A DNA stretch of 64,000 nt from Clostridiales bacterium (GTDB lineage: Bacteria > Bacillota > Clostridia > Christensenellales > Borkfalkiaceae): NCBI GenBank assembly GCA_015069485.1, contig SVIM01000005.1, forward strand, positions 1 to 64,000, read 5' to 3'. A model generated the notes under the pieces. The model was not told the origin of the DNA. It saw nothing but the letters and a program-made list of their open reading frames with translations, and made no database searches. Positions 39,608-48,679 of the stretch are shown here, piece by piece (positions within the stretch are counted from its first letter, which is position 1; the number at the start of each line of letters is the position of its first letter). Made by a program: the position numbers and the translations under genes.

Positions 39608-42211
39608 TTATTTTCCGTAATATGCGTTAAGATACATTTCTTTTATTTCACTCATTAAAGGGTATCTGGGGTTAGCGCCCGTGCATTGATCGTCAAACGC
39701 CTGTTCTACCATTTCGTCAAGGCTTTCAAGGAAGTACTGCTCGTCAACGCCGTATTCCTTAATAGATTTTTTAATTCCTACCTTTTCTTTAAGCTCGTCA
39801 ATTGCGTTAATAAGATTTTGCACCTTTTCTTCGTCCGTTTTGCCCTTAAGATTTAAGCTTTCTGCAATTTCGGCATATCTTCTTAAAGTTTTTGGATGAT
39901 CGTATTGACTAAAAGTACCCATCTTTGCGGGAACTTCTGAAGAATTGTATTTGATAACCTCGTTAATCATTAAAGCGTTAGCAACGCCGTGAGGTAAATG
40001 ATGGAAAGCGCCAAGCTTATGAGCCATTGAGTGGCAAACTCCAAGAAAAGCATTTGCAAACGCCATACCTGCTATAGTTGCGGCGTTAGCCATTTTCTCT
40101 CTTGCTTCAATATCCGTCAAACCGTTATTATACGCTTTAGGAAGATATTCAAAAATTATTTTTAAAGCTTGCTTTGCAAGGGCGTCAGTATAATCCGTTG
40201 CAAGCATAGAAGCGTATGCTTCTAAAGCGTGAGTAACTGCGTCGATTCCTGATGCTGCTGTAAGGCTCATAGGCGCGCTCATATGAAGGTCAGTATCTAT
40301 AATCGCCATATTAGGCATAAGCTCATAATCCGCCAAAGGATATTTAACACCCGTCTTTTCGTCGGTAATAACGGCAAAAGGTGTTACCTCTGAGCCTGTG
40401 CCTGCCGAAGTAGGTATTGCAATAAAGTATGCCTTTTCCCCCATTTTAGGGAAGGTATAAACGCGTTTTCTTATATCGATAAAGCGCATTGCCATATCCA
40501 TAAAATCAACTTCAGGGTGTTCGTACATAACCCACATAATTTTAGCCGCATCCATAGCCGAGCCGCCGCCAAGCGCAATAATCGTATCGGGCTGAAAGCA
40601 TTTCATTTGAGCAACGCCGTCAAGCGCACAAGCGAGCGTAGGGTCGGGAGCAACTTCAAAGAAGGTTGTATGCGAAATTCCCATTTCATTAAGCTTATCG
40701 GTAACGCATTTGGTAAATCCGTTGTTATAAAGGAAGCTATCGGTTACAATAAACGCTTTTTTCTTGTTTAAAACCGTTTTAAGCTCTTCTAAAGCAACGG
40801 GTAGGCAACCTTTTTTAATATATACTTTTTGTGGCGCTCTAAACCATAACATATTTTCTCTCCTTTCAGCAACGGTTTTAATATTAATTAAATGCTTTAC
40901 TCCAACGTTTTCCGAAACGGAGTTACCTCCCCAAGAACCGCAACCGAGAGTTAGCGAAGGTGCAAGCTTAAAATTATATAAATCACCAATGCCACCGTGC
41001 GCTGAAGGCGTATTGACTAAAATTCTGCAAGCCTTCATTTTTGCGCAAAATACTTCAAGCTTATCGTGCGCCGTAGCTTCGTTAAGATATACGGAAGCGG
41101 TATGGCCGTATCCGCCGTCCTTTACTAATCTGTCTGCCTTATCTATTGCGTCTTCAAAACTTTCCGCTTTATACATAGCAAGTACCGGCGAAAGCTTTTC
41201 GTGCGCAAATTCTTCAAAAAGATCAACCGATTCTACTTCACCTATTAAAATTTTCGTATTTTCGGGCACTTCAATTCCAGAAAGTTTAGCAATTTTATAT
41301 GCGCTTTGTCCAACGATTTTTGCGTTTAATGCGCCGTTAATAATAATAGTTTTGCGTACTTTATTAAGCTCTTCGCCATTTAATAAGTGGCAACCGCGTT
41401 TAATAAATTCTGCTTTTACACTTTCGTAAACTTTTTTATCGATAATAACCGATTGCTCTGAAGCGCATATCATACCGTTGTCAAAGGTTTTAGAGTGAAT
41501 AATGGAGCTTACGGCAAGAATTAAATCAGCGCTATCATCTATAACGGCAGGCGTGTTTCCTGCACCTACGCCCAACGCAGGCTTCCCACTTGAATAAGCC
41601 GCTTTTACCATGCCCGGGCCACCCGTTGCCAAAATTGTATCAACCTCTCTCATCAATAAGTTAGTCATTTCTAATGAGGGAATATCAATCCAACTTATTA
41701 TTCCTTCAGGCGCGCCTGCTTTAACAGCCGCTTCATATACGATTTTTGCCGCGGCAATCGTAGAATTTTTTGCTCTGGGGTGTGGACTAATAATGCAACC
41801 GTTGCGCGTTTTAAGGCAAATTAAGGTTTTAAAAATTGCAGTTGAAGTAGGGTTTGTAGTAGGAATTACTGCGCCTATAATTCCAATAGGCTCTGCAATT
41901 TTTTTTATGCCGTACGCTTTATCTTCTTCTAAAACGCCACAGGTTTTAGTATCTTTGTATTGATTATAAATATATTCTGAAGCGTAGTGATTTTTAATTA
42001 CTTTATCTTCAACGATACCCATGCCTGTTTCTTCGACTGCCATTTTTGCAAGCGAAATTCTTGCCTTGTTTGCAGCCGTAGCGCATGCAAGAAAAATTTT
42101 GTCAACCTGTTCTTGAGTGTAAGTTGCAAATTTTTCTTGGGCGGCTCTTACTCTTTTAATTTCTTGCGCAAGCTTATCAACGCCGTCGCAAATTTGATAA
42201 GTAAATTCCAT
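39608..42211 (-). CDS. adhE: Bifunctional acetaldehyde-CoA/alcohol dehydrogenase
   Basis: Reduces acetyl-CoA to ethanol in two steps, reoxidising two NADH; known to form spirosomes. The N-terminal half is the aldehyde dehydrogenase with Cys in DNGMICASEQS. The C-terminal half is the iron alcohol dehydrogenase with GGGSAMDAAKIMW and the His-rich metal site CHSMAHKLGAFHHLPHG. 867 residues is full length. AAGGAG precedes the ATG. A strong promoter and a palindrome at the -10 suggest regulation. Confidence 0.97.
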   Translation of the reverse strand: MEFTYQICDGVDKLAQEIKRVRAAQEKFATYTQEQVDKIFLACATAANKARISLAKMAVEETGMGIVEDKVIKNHYASEYIYNQYKDTKTCGVLEEDKAYGIKKIAEPIGIIGAVIPTTNPTSTAIFKTLICLKTRNGCIISPHPRAKNSTIAAAKIVYEAAVKAGAPEGIISWIDIPSLEMTNLLMREVDTILATGGPGMVKAAYSSGKPALGVGAGNTPAVIDDSADLILAVSSIIHSKTFDNGMICASEQSVIIDKKVYESVKAEFIKRGCHLLNGEELNKVRKTIIINGALNAKIVGQSAYKIAKLSGIEVPENTKILIGEVESVDLFEEFAHEKLSPVLAMYKAESFEDAIDKADRLVKDGGYGHTASVYLNEATAHDKLEVFCAKMKACRILVNTPSAHGGIGDLYNFKLAPSLTLGCGSWGGNSVSENVGVKHLINIKTVAERRENMLWFRAPQKVYIKKGCLPVALEELKTVLNKKKAFIVTDSFLYNNGFTKCVTDKLNEMGISHTTFFEVAPDPTLACALDGVAQMKCFQPDTIIALGGGSAMDAAKIMWVMYEHPEVDFMDMAMRFIDIRKRVYTFPKMGEKAYFIAIPTSAGTGSEVTPFAVITDEKTGVKYPLADYELMPNMAIIDTDLHMSAPMSLTAASGIDAVTHALEAYASMLATDYTDALAKQALKIIFEYLPKAYNNGLTDIEAREKMANAATIAGMAFANAFLGVCHSMAHKLGAFHHLPHGVANALMINEVIKYNSSEVPAKMGTFSQYDHPKTLRRYAEIAESLNLKGKTDEEKVQNLINAIDELKEKVGIKKSIKEYGVDEQYFLESLDEMVEQAFDDQCTGANPRYPLMSEIKEMYLNAYYGK

Positions 42212-42271
42212 AAAAGTTTACTCCTTATATATAAAAAATTTAAAACTGTTTAATACCGATATTTATTTATC

Positions 42272-42306
42272 GATATAATTATATCAAATAATTACGGGTT
42301 TTGCAA
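42272..42306 (-). promoter_or_regulatory. adhE promoter with palindromic -10 region
   Basis: Minus-strand TTGCAA (42301-42306) and TATAAT (42278-42283), 17-base spacer. The -10 lies in a perfect 14-base palindrome GATATAATTATATC (42272-42285). This could be an operator for a repressor. It does not match the Rex consensus well. Confidence 0.65.
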
Positions 42307-42506
42307 ATTTTTTAAATAATTTTTTTTAAGCACCGAAAAATGTTATAATTATAATATTTTTAGTAATTTACACACATTTATACAAAAAAAGCACATAAGT
42401 TTTAATTTTACTCTGCGCTTTTACTTAAAATAATATATTTAGTTAGTATATTTATAAATTACGCTATTTATTGTAAATAACATAAAAAATTTTAATGCGA
42501 CGATAA
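42307..42506. other. A+T-rich gap between adhE promoter and tRNA-Leu terminator
   Basis: About 200 bases with no gene. It is rich in T and A runs, with no convincing ORF, repeat or RNA fold seen. Together with the adhE leader it makes up the gap of 328 bases. Confidence 0.5.
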
Positions 42507-42540
42507 AAAAAATCGGCAAGTAATAACTAGCCGATTTTTT
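42507..42540 (-). terminator. Terminator of tRNA-Leu
   Basis: Perfect 11-base stem (42507-42517 with 42530-42540) starting at the last base of the CCA end, with a T-run on the minus strand. Confidence 0.85.
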
Positions 42541-42622
42541 GGTGCGGATAACAAGATTTGAACTTGCAAGGTTGCCCACTGGAATCTGAAACCAGCGCGT
42601 CTGCCAATTCCGCCATATCCGC
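42540..42622 (-). tRNA. tRNA-Leu (anticodon CAG)
   Basis: 83 bases folding into a class II tRNA. Acceptor GCGGATA pairs with TATCCGC, followed by A and encoded CCA. D-arm GCGG...CGC, anticodon loop TTCAGAT (CAG, reads CUG), an 11-base variable arm and T-loop TTCAAAT. The closing pair of the anticodon loop (31-39) is T-T. It is 83 nt with a shortened variable arm. Confidence 0.93.
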
Positions 42623-42633
42623 ACAACGAAGAA

Positions 42634-42662
42634 ATTATAATAAAACGGCGCTTTTTTGTCAA
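42634..42662 (-). promoter_or_regulatory. Consensus promoter of tRNA-Leu
   Basis: Minus-strand TTGACA (42657-42662) and TATAAT (42634-42639), both perfect hexamers, with a 17-base spacer. Confidence 0.85.
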
Positions 42663-42670
42663 GCACAAAA

Positions 42671-43432
42671 TTATTTTATATCTTCGTCATTTTCAGTTTT
42701 ATTTTTATCTTTATTTGTTAAGCTTACTATTTTATTAATAAAATTATCAAAGGCTTTATTAATTTTTTCGGCATTTTTTAATGAAATTATAAAAGCGATT
42801 ACACAAAAAATGCCAACGATTGCTAAAACGATTATTCCCCAAAGCTCGGTAAAGGGTATTATTTCCCCAGACATAAACAAAAGCGTTGCTCCGATAGAGG
42901 TTGCCCTTGTAATAATTTGCATAAAAATAAAAAGTGGCCAACTAATTGGTAAAATGCCTGCAATTGCACAAAGCAAATCGTCGGGAAAGGCTGGTAATAA
43001 AAAAGCGAAAAATAATAAAACGGTTTCTTTACCCTTTAATTTATTTAGCCACTCCTCTGCCTTTTCTTTACTGCCTGCAACCCAATTTATATAAGGTCTG
43101 CCTAAAAGCTTTCCTAAAAGAAATGCAAGAAGCGAGCCTAAAAACATACCTATATAAGAATAAATAAACGCGCCCCAAGCGCCGAAAACGTAATTAGAGG
43201 CAAGAATTGTTATTGCACCAGGAATTGGAACGAAGGTAACTTGCAAAAAACTTATTAAAATACATACAAAAGGCGCAATAACGCCCGTAGATTCAATATA
43301 ATTTTGCAGTTCCTCCTGCGATAAATTCGTCCAACCTAAAAGATAAAATATTAAATAACCTAACGCAACAATCAATGCAATAAACGCAATCGAAAATATT
43401 AATTTTAATATAACCTTTTTCTTATCGTTCAT
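42671..43432 (-). CDS. TVP38/TMEM64 family membrane protein
   Basis: DedA-related polytopic protein of unknown exact role; relatives are linked to lipid scrambling or transport. The family core VTFVPIPGAITILASNYVFGAWGA is at about residues 65-88, followed by GSLLAFLLGKLLGRPY. About five membrane segments, with a charged C-terminal tail. 253 residues. It is not co-transcribed with the tRNA, which has its own promoter. Confidence 0.88.
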   Translation of the reverse strand: MNDKKKVILKLIFSIAFIALIVALGYLIFYLLGWTNLSQEELQNYIESTGVIAPFVCILISFLQVTFVPIPGAITILASNYVFGAWGAFIYSYIGMFLGSLLAFLLGKLLGRPYINWVAGSKEKAEEWLNKLKGKETVLLFFAFLLPAFPDDLLCAIAGILPISWPLFIFMQIITRATSIGATLLFMSGEIIPFTELWGIIVLAIVGIFCVIAFIISLKNAEKINKAFDNFINKIVSLTNKDKNKTENDEDIK

Positions 43433-43505
43433 AATAAACTTTAAAATATAAAAATTGAGTTGCTTTGTTTAAGTATTTACAAAAACGCAATAAAAACGCG
43501 CTAAA

Positions 43506-43955
43506 TTATTTACAGTATTTTTGTTCGATTGCAGTAATCTTATCAACACGGCGTTGATGTCTGCCACCTTCAAATTCGGTCGTTAAAAACTTTTCAACGA
43601 TTTGTAAAGCATAACCTACGCCTACTACCTTTTCGCCCATTGCTAAAACGTTTGAATCGTTGTGAAGGCGGGTAAATTCAGCGCAATATGCGTCGTGGCA
43701 ATGCGCGCATCTAACGCCGGGCACTTTGTTTGCTACGATAGAAACACCTATACCGGTGGAGCAAATAATAATACCCTTTTGGCAATCACCGCTCGCAACT
43801 GCCTCTGCAGCAGGTAAAGCAAAATCGGGATAATCACAGCTATCCGTGCTGTTTGTGCCAAAATCTACGAATTCATAGCCGTTTTTAGTTAAATAATTTT
43901 TAACTTCTTGTTTTAAGTTTAATCCACCGTGGTCGCAAGCAATTGCAATTTTCAT
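43506..43955 (-). CDS. rpiB: Ribose-5-phosphate isomerase B
   Basis: Interconverts ribulose- and ribose-5-phosphate in the pentose phosphate pathway. MKIAIACDHGGLNLK, CSTGIGVSIVANKVPGVRCAHC with the catalytic Cys, and HNDSNVLAMG fit. 149 residues. It follows the phosphatase and t6A genes, the B. subtilis ywlC-ywlE-ywlF order. Confidence 0.95.
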   Translation of the reverse strand: MKIAIACDHGGLNLKQEVKNYLTKNGYEFVDFGTNSTDSCDYPDFALPAAEAVASGDCQKGIIICSTGIGVSIVANKVPGVRCAHCHDAYCAEFTRLHNDSNVLAMGEKVVGVGYALQIVEKFLTTEFEGGRHQRRVDKITAIEQKYCK

Positions 43956-43973
43956 TATATATCTCCTAAAAAT

Positions 43974-44420
43974 TTAATCTTTATAAGTTAAAATAATTTT
44001 ATCAATAATTTCGTTACACGCTTTATTAATTAAGTTAAGCGTTTGTCTATAAAGCTCTACGCTTCCTCCGTACGGGTCGGGAATATCAAAACCGCAAATA
44101 TCTTTTACGCAAGTTACAAATCCACAGCCTTCTAACATTATTTTTTGTTTTTCCGTCATACAAATAACTACTTCTGCGCGTTCAATTATTTTTTGCGTAA
44201 GCTGTTTTGGCGTAAAATTAGAGCAATCTATATCGCATTCTTCCAAAACGGCTTTTGCGTTAAAATTAATAGTTCCGTTAACTTCGGCGTTAGTTCCGCA
44301 AGATAAAACGTCCCACCATTTAATTTTGCTTAGCTTTATTTTGTTGCGTAACAACAATTCTGCCATAGGACTACGGCAAGTATTGCCTGTACAAACAAAA
44401 ACTATTTTTTTTCTTTTCAT
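43974..44420 (-). CDS. ywlE: Low-molecular-weight protein tyrosine/arginine phosphatase
   Basis: Small cysteine phosphatase. The P-loop VCTGNTCRSP gives nucleophile Cys10 and Arg16. The acid Asp is in DIPDPYGG. The Thr in the loop (CTGNTCR) is the feature linked to arginine phosphatase YwlE, so a McsB-reversing role is possible, as inference. It is one base from the upstream t6A gene. Confidence 0.92.
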   Translation of the reverse strand: MKRKKIVFVCTGNTCRSPMAELLLRNKIKLSKIKWWDVLSCGTNAEVNGTINFNAKAVLEECDIDCSNFTPKQLTQKIIERAEVVICMTEKQKIMLEGCGFVTCVKDICGFDIPDPYGGSVELYRQTLNLINKACNEIIDKIILTYKD

Positions 44421-44421
44421 A

Positions 44422-45414
44422 TCAACTTTTACACGCCTTTGTCAATCTATTCATAACCCCTACCATAACGCCGTCCTGCTTTTTAGGGGCTATTGCAATA
44501 ATAAAATCCGCTTTAGATTCGCCAATTCTTAACATATCGTATAAATTCATAGCTATTTCTTCTTCAGTTTTGCCTAAATTTAAAATATTTTCTACACCTA
44601 CGATATTTGCCGTTTCATCGTCGCATAAAATATATGCTTTAACGCCGTTTTTATTTTTATTAATATAAAGCTCTTTGGCTTTATCGTATTCATCAAATAA
44701 AAACAATTCCGTTTGGCATTTGGGCGAATAATGCTTATATTTCATACCCGGAGAGCGTACCTTTTCACCTTCAACGGGTGTATAAACAAGGCAACTTCCA
44801 ACAACCTTTTCAATCATTTCTTTAGTAATAAGCCCACTACGCAAAATGCAAGGCTCGTTACCCGTGCAGTCTAAAACCGTACTTTCTATACCGCCCGAAC
44901 ATTTTCCACCGTCTAAAACGACTTCTATTTTACCGTTTAAATCGTTAAAAACGTGTTCGGCAGTTACGGGGCTAACGTGTTTTGATACGTTTGCAGAAGG
45001 CGCTGCTATGGGAAGATTTATATATTTTAAAAATTCTTGCGCGCCCTTATGAGAAGGAATTCTAACTGCGAGAGTATCTAGCCCACAAGAAACGAATTTA
45101 CTAACCGTACCCTTACTTTTATAAACCATTGTAAGTGGACCGGGAAGATATGCCTTTGCAAGCATTTTTGCGTATTCGGGTATAAAGGAAACCAAAGAAC
45201 TTAAATCGTAATCCTTATGTATATGAACGATTAAAGGGTTATCAGTAGGTCTTCCTTTAATTTCAAATATGCTTTTAACCGCCTCGTCACTAAACGCGTT
45301 TGCGGCTAACCCGTAAACCGTTTCGGTGGGAAAAGCCACGCATTTATCATTTTGTATTAAATTTTTCGACTTTTCAAGAGAAAACTCGTCAATAGGTAAA
45401 ATTAAAGTTTGCAT
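44422..45414 (-). CDS. ywlC: Threonylcarbamoyl-AMP synthase (Sua5 type)
   Basis: Makes the threonylcarbamoyl adenylate used for t6A37 of ANN-decoding tRNAs. The YrdC domain holds CVAFPTETVYGLAANA and GRPTDNPLIVHI. A C-terminal Sua5 domain follows, from about residue 215 to 330. ATG 45414 was chosen; a longer open frame to 45534 would lie inside dnaB and lacks a family match. Confidence 0.94.
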   Translation of the reverse strand: MQTLILPIDEFSLEKSKNLIQNDKCVAFPTETVYGLAANAFSDEAVKSIFEIKGRPTDNPLIVHIHKDYDLSSLVSFIPEYAKMLAKAYLPGPLTMVYKSKGTVSKFVSCGLDTLAVRIPSHKGAQEFLKYINLPIAAPSANVSKHVSPVTAEHVFNDLNGKIEVVLDGGKCSGGIESTVLDCTGNEPCILRSGLITKEMIEKVVGSCLVYTPVEGEKVRSPGMKYKHYSPKCQTELFLFDEYDKAKELYINKNKNGVKAYILCDDETANIVGVENILNLGKTEEEIAMNLYDMLRIGESKADFIIAIAPKKQDGVMVGVMNRLTKACKS

Positions 45415-45418
45415 TTTA

Positions 45419-46888
45419 TTAATTAAAGGGATCTTCATCAATATCGTAATCGACGGGAGGCGCATAGTCGTAATCGTTATCTTCCGGAGGAACTTCATCA
45501 GGAATAGGCGCTCTGTCGTAATTAGGCTCTTCAATTTCGTCGTTAGGTTCAGGATTAACGAACTTGGTAAGCTCGCCCTTAAAGCGAAGCTTTATTCTGT
45601 CTAATCCACCGTTTCTGTGCTTTGCGATAATTAAATCCGCCATACCCTTAACGATATTATTTTTCTTCATTTCTTCCTCGGTTGCAGTAACGTCGGGGCG
45701 GTTTATGAACATAACGATATCTGCGTCCTGTTCGATTGCGCCCGATTCACGGAGGTCTGTAAGCTGAGGCTCTTTAGTTTGCATACGGCGGAGCTGTGAT
45801 AGTGCAATAACGGGAACGTCTAATTCCTTTGCCATAATTTTAAGCTCACGCGTGATGGTTGCAACCTCCTGCGTTCTGTTTTCTTCACCTTTGTTGTTGC
45901 GTCCGCTAGACATAAGCTGAATATAGTCTATCATAACAAGGTCTAATCTGCCATTGTTTTTTGCTTTAATTCTACGGCATTTTGAAAGGATTTCGGCAGG
46001 TGTAACCCTAGAAGAATCGTCGATATTTATTCTACTCTTTCTTAATTTTTCACTTGCTTGAACGATTTTTTTCCAATCGTTAGGCTTTAAATCACCCGAT
46101 AACGCATCCTTCATACTAACGCCTGCAAAACTGCATAAAAGTCTTTGAATAATTTGCACTTCAGGCATTTCAAGCGAGAATACGGCGCAAACCTTATCGT
46201 ATTTAAGTGCAGCGCTTTCAACAATGTTCATTGCAAGCGAAGTTTTACCCATACCGGGGCGAGCTGCAAGAACGATTAAGTCGGATTTTTGTAAGCCGTT
46301 CGTTAATTTATCTAATCTCGTAAAGCCCGTAGGAATACCGCGGTAAGCATCTTTGTCTTCGGCAAGCTTTTGGAATTTTTCTAAAACTAAATCTATACCG
46401 TCGCTTTCGCGGATATCCTTCATAGTTGAAGTATCGTTCGTTTTAGAAATGTTATAAATTAAGCTTTCAGAAAACTGCACGCTCTTTAAGCTATCATCAC
46501 TTTCCATTGAATACTTAATAATATCCCTTGCTGCGCGAATTAAATTTCTGTTTGTTGCATCACGCTTAACAATTTCTAAATAATGCTCGTAATTTGCGGC
46601 GGATGGAATAATTTGAGCAAGCTCAGTAATATATGCAATTCCTCCTGCCTTTTCAAGATTTTTTTCAAGATCAAGCTTATCTGCAAGCGTAACTATATCT
46701 ACAGGCTTTCTTTCAGCAAATACGATTTTCATAGCAGATAAAATATATTGATGCGATTCTTGATAAAAATCTTCCGCCACCAATTTATCTAATACGTCGG
46801 CAAGTATTTCGTTATCTATTAGCATACAGCCCAAAAGTGCTTGTTCAGCATCTAAATTGTTGGGCATTACATTAATTTTGTCTGACAT
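45419..46888 (-). CDS. dnaB: Replicative DNA helicase DnaB (DnaC in B. subtilis naming)
   Basis: Hexameric RecA-fold helicase at the fork. The N-terminal domain is residues 1-110 (NNLDAEQALLGCMLID). Walker A ARPGMGKTSLAMN is near 205 and Walker B LVMIDYIQLM near 315. No intein or insertion. A disordered acidic tail of about 45 residues ends the protein. It would be the partner of the loader-like protein at 56656. Confidence 0.96.
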   Translation of the reverse strand: MSDKINVMPNNLDAEQALLGCMLIDNEILADVLDKLVAEDFYQESHQYILSAMKIVFAERKPVDIVTLADKLDLEKNLEKAGGIAYITELAQIIPSAANYEHYLEIVKRDATNRNLIRAARDIIKYSMESDDSLKSVQFSESLIYNISKTNDTSTMKDIRESDGIDLVLEKFQKLAEDKDAYRGIPTGFTRLDKLTNGLQKSDLIVLAARPGMGKTSLAMNIVESAALKYDKVCAVFSLEMPEVQIIQRLLCSFAGVSMKDALSGDLKPNDWKKIVQASEKLRKSRINIDDSSRVTPAEILSKCRRIKAKNNGRLDLVMIDYIQLMSSGRNNKGEENRTQEVATITRELKIMAKELDVPVIALSQLRRMQTKEPQLTDLRESGAIEQDADIVMFINRPDVTATEEEMKKNNIVKGMADLIIAKHRNGGLDRIKLRFKGELTKFVNPEPNDEIEEPNYDRAPIPDEVPPEDNDYDYAPPVDYDIDEDPFN

Positions 46889-46894
46889 AGTACC

Positions 46895-48670
46895 TTATAT
46901 ACCCATTAATTCTTCAAATTTATCTAATGTTTCTTCAAATTCTTTCATTGCAACTTCAAAAGGTTGCTTTGAAGTTAAGTCAACTCCCGCTAACTTTAAT
47001 AATGAAACTGGATCGGTTGCAGAGCCGCCTTTTAAAAATTCAAAATAATTTTTAACTGCTTGCTCTCCTTCGCTTAAAATTTTATTTACGATATTGATAG
47101 CGGCAATAATTCCCGTTGCATATTTATATACGTAGAAAGCACGGTAAAAATGAGGTATTCTCATCCACTCGCACGAAATATTAAAATCGTGCTCAATATC
47201 TTCGCCGTAATAACGCTTACCAATATCAGCGTATAAAGAACATAAATTTTCTTTAGTTAAAGGCTCGCCCCTTTCTACCATGCTATGCGCTTCATATTCA
47301 AATTCAGCGAACATAGTTTGTCTTTGCAGTGTTTGACGAATACTGTCTAAATGATAATTTAAAAGATATTTTTTAAGCTTTTCGTCTTTCGTGTTTGCAA
47401 GCATATATTTAAGCAGTAGCACTTCGTTTACTGTGCTTGCAACTTCCGCAACGAAAATTTTATAATTGCTCTTTGCAAAGGGCTGATTATTTATAGAAAA
47501 ATAAGTATGCATTGCATGGCCCATTTCATGCGCAATTACAAACATATTATTAGTATCAGGACGATAATTTAATAAAACGTAAGGGTGAATACCGTAGCAG
47601 CCTAAGCTGTATGCGCCGTTTCGCTTACCCGTAGTTTCTTCAACGTCAATCCACCTTTCATCCTTTGCCTTTAATAAAAGCTCTTGATATTCTTTTCCTA
47701 AAGGCGCAAGCCCTTTAACCATATAATCGTAAGCTTCGTCAAACGGCAGGCTTATTTCGCAATCTTCAACTAAAGGTGCGTAAATATCGTAAAAATATAA
47801 TTTATCGTAGCCTAAAATCTTTTTTCTATCGGCTATATATCGATGTAGAGTTTTAGCGTTTGCGTTTACGTAGTGCAATAAATTATCGTAAACAACCTTA
47901 TCAACGCCCTCGTTCAAAAGCGCCATATCTAAACATGAATCGTATTTATACGCTTTGCTAATAAATACTCCCTTTTTAACGTTTCCGATATAGTTAGAAG
48001 TAATTGTATTTATTAAGCTGATATAAGCCTTGTAATACTTTTCGTAAATTTCCTTTCTTTTTTCCCTATCGGACGAGTGAAGGGCAATTCCGTATAAACC
48101 GTGGCTAAGCTTAATTTTTTCCCCTTCGTATTCTACTTCGGGTAACGGCAAATCTATAGCTTCTATCATAGAAAAGGTTTCGTAAAAAGTATCTAAGGTT
48201 TCGGATGAAAGAGCCATAAGCCTTTCCTCGCTTTCAGAAAGTGCGTAAGGCTTATGTTTTATAATAACCTTTAACTGATAATCGTAATCGCTAAAATCCT
48301 CGTCAGCGATAAGCGAATTTAAATATTGCTCTTCAAGGCTTGCCATTTCCGAATCGAAAAAAGCAACTTGAGTGGCGAATTTAGAATATAATGCGCCGAT
48401 TTTAGCGTTATATGCAGTGTATTTTGCTATTCTTGAATCTTCATCATGGCGCATATGGGCGTAAACTGCCAATTTATCAAGCAGCTTTCCAAATTCGTCA
48501 GTTTCTTTAAAATAAGATAAAAGGCTACCCTTATCATGCAAAGTTCCTGCATATTTAGCAAAATCTATAGAATTTAAAGTTTCTTCATAGCATTTTTCCC
48601 ACTGTTCGTCAGTAGCAAAAATATCTTCAAGCTTCCATTTGTATTTATTTTCAACAAGGTTTCTTTCCAT
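46895..48670 (-). CDS. pepF: Oligoendopeptidase F
   Basis: Cytoplasmic M3 zinc peptidase. HEMGHAMH gives the metal site (about residues 380-387). The N-terminal domain is intact. 591 residues, normal length. GGGGAAAAT precedes the ATG. It lies six bases before dnaB on the transcript. Confidence 0.94.
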   Translation of the reverse strand: MERNLVENKYKWKLEDIFATDEQWEKCYEETLNSIDFAKYAGTLHDKGSLLSYFKETDEFGKLLDKLAVYAHMRHDEDSRIAKYTAYNAKIGALYSKFATQVAFFDSEMASLEEQYLNSLIADEDFSDYDYQLKVIIKHKPYALSESEERLMALSSETLDTFYETFSMIEAIDLPLPEVEYEGEKIKLSHGLYGIALHSSDREKRKEIYEKYYKAYISLINTITSNYIGNVKKGVFISKAYKYDSCLDMALLNEGVDKVVYDNLLHYVNANAKTLHRYIADRKKILGYDKLYFYDIYAPLVEDCEISLPFDEAYDYMVKGLAPLGKEYQELLLKAKDERWIDVEETTGKRNGAYSLGCYGIHPYVLLNYRPDTNNMFVIAHEMGHAMHTYFSINNQPFAKSNYKIFVAEVASTVNEVLLLKYMLANTKDEKLKKYLLNYHLDSIRQTLQRQTMFAEFEYEAHSMVERGEPLTKENLCSLYADIGKRYYGEDIEHDFNISCEWMRIPHFYRAFYVYKYATGIIAAINIVNKILSEGEQAVKNYFEFLKGGSATDPVSLLKLAGVDLTSKQPFEVAMKEFEETLDKFEELMGI

Positions 48671-48679
48671 ATTTTCCCC

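Noticed and set aside
40764..41429. 221-codon + strand ORF inside adhE
   Set aside because: Shadow of a highly conserved gene on the opposite strand; no ribosome binding site or family match.
42439..42666. 75-codon ORF across tRNA-Leu
   Set aside because: Translation of the tRNA gene and its promoter; a common false ORF over tRNA-Leu.
45415..45534. Upstream start of the t6A synthase gene
   Set aside because: The extra 40 codons are the dnaB 3' end in another frame and lack family similarity.
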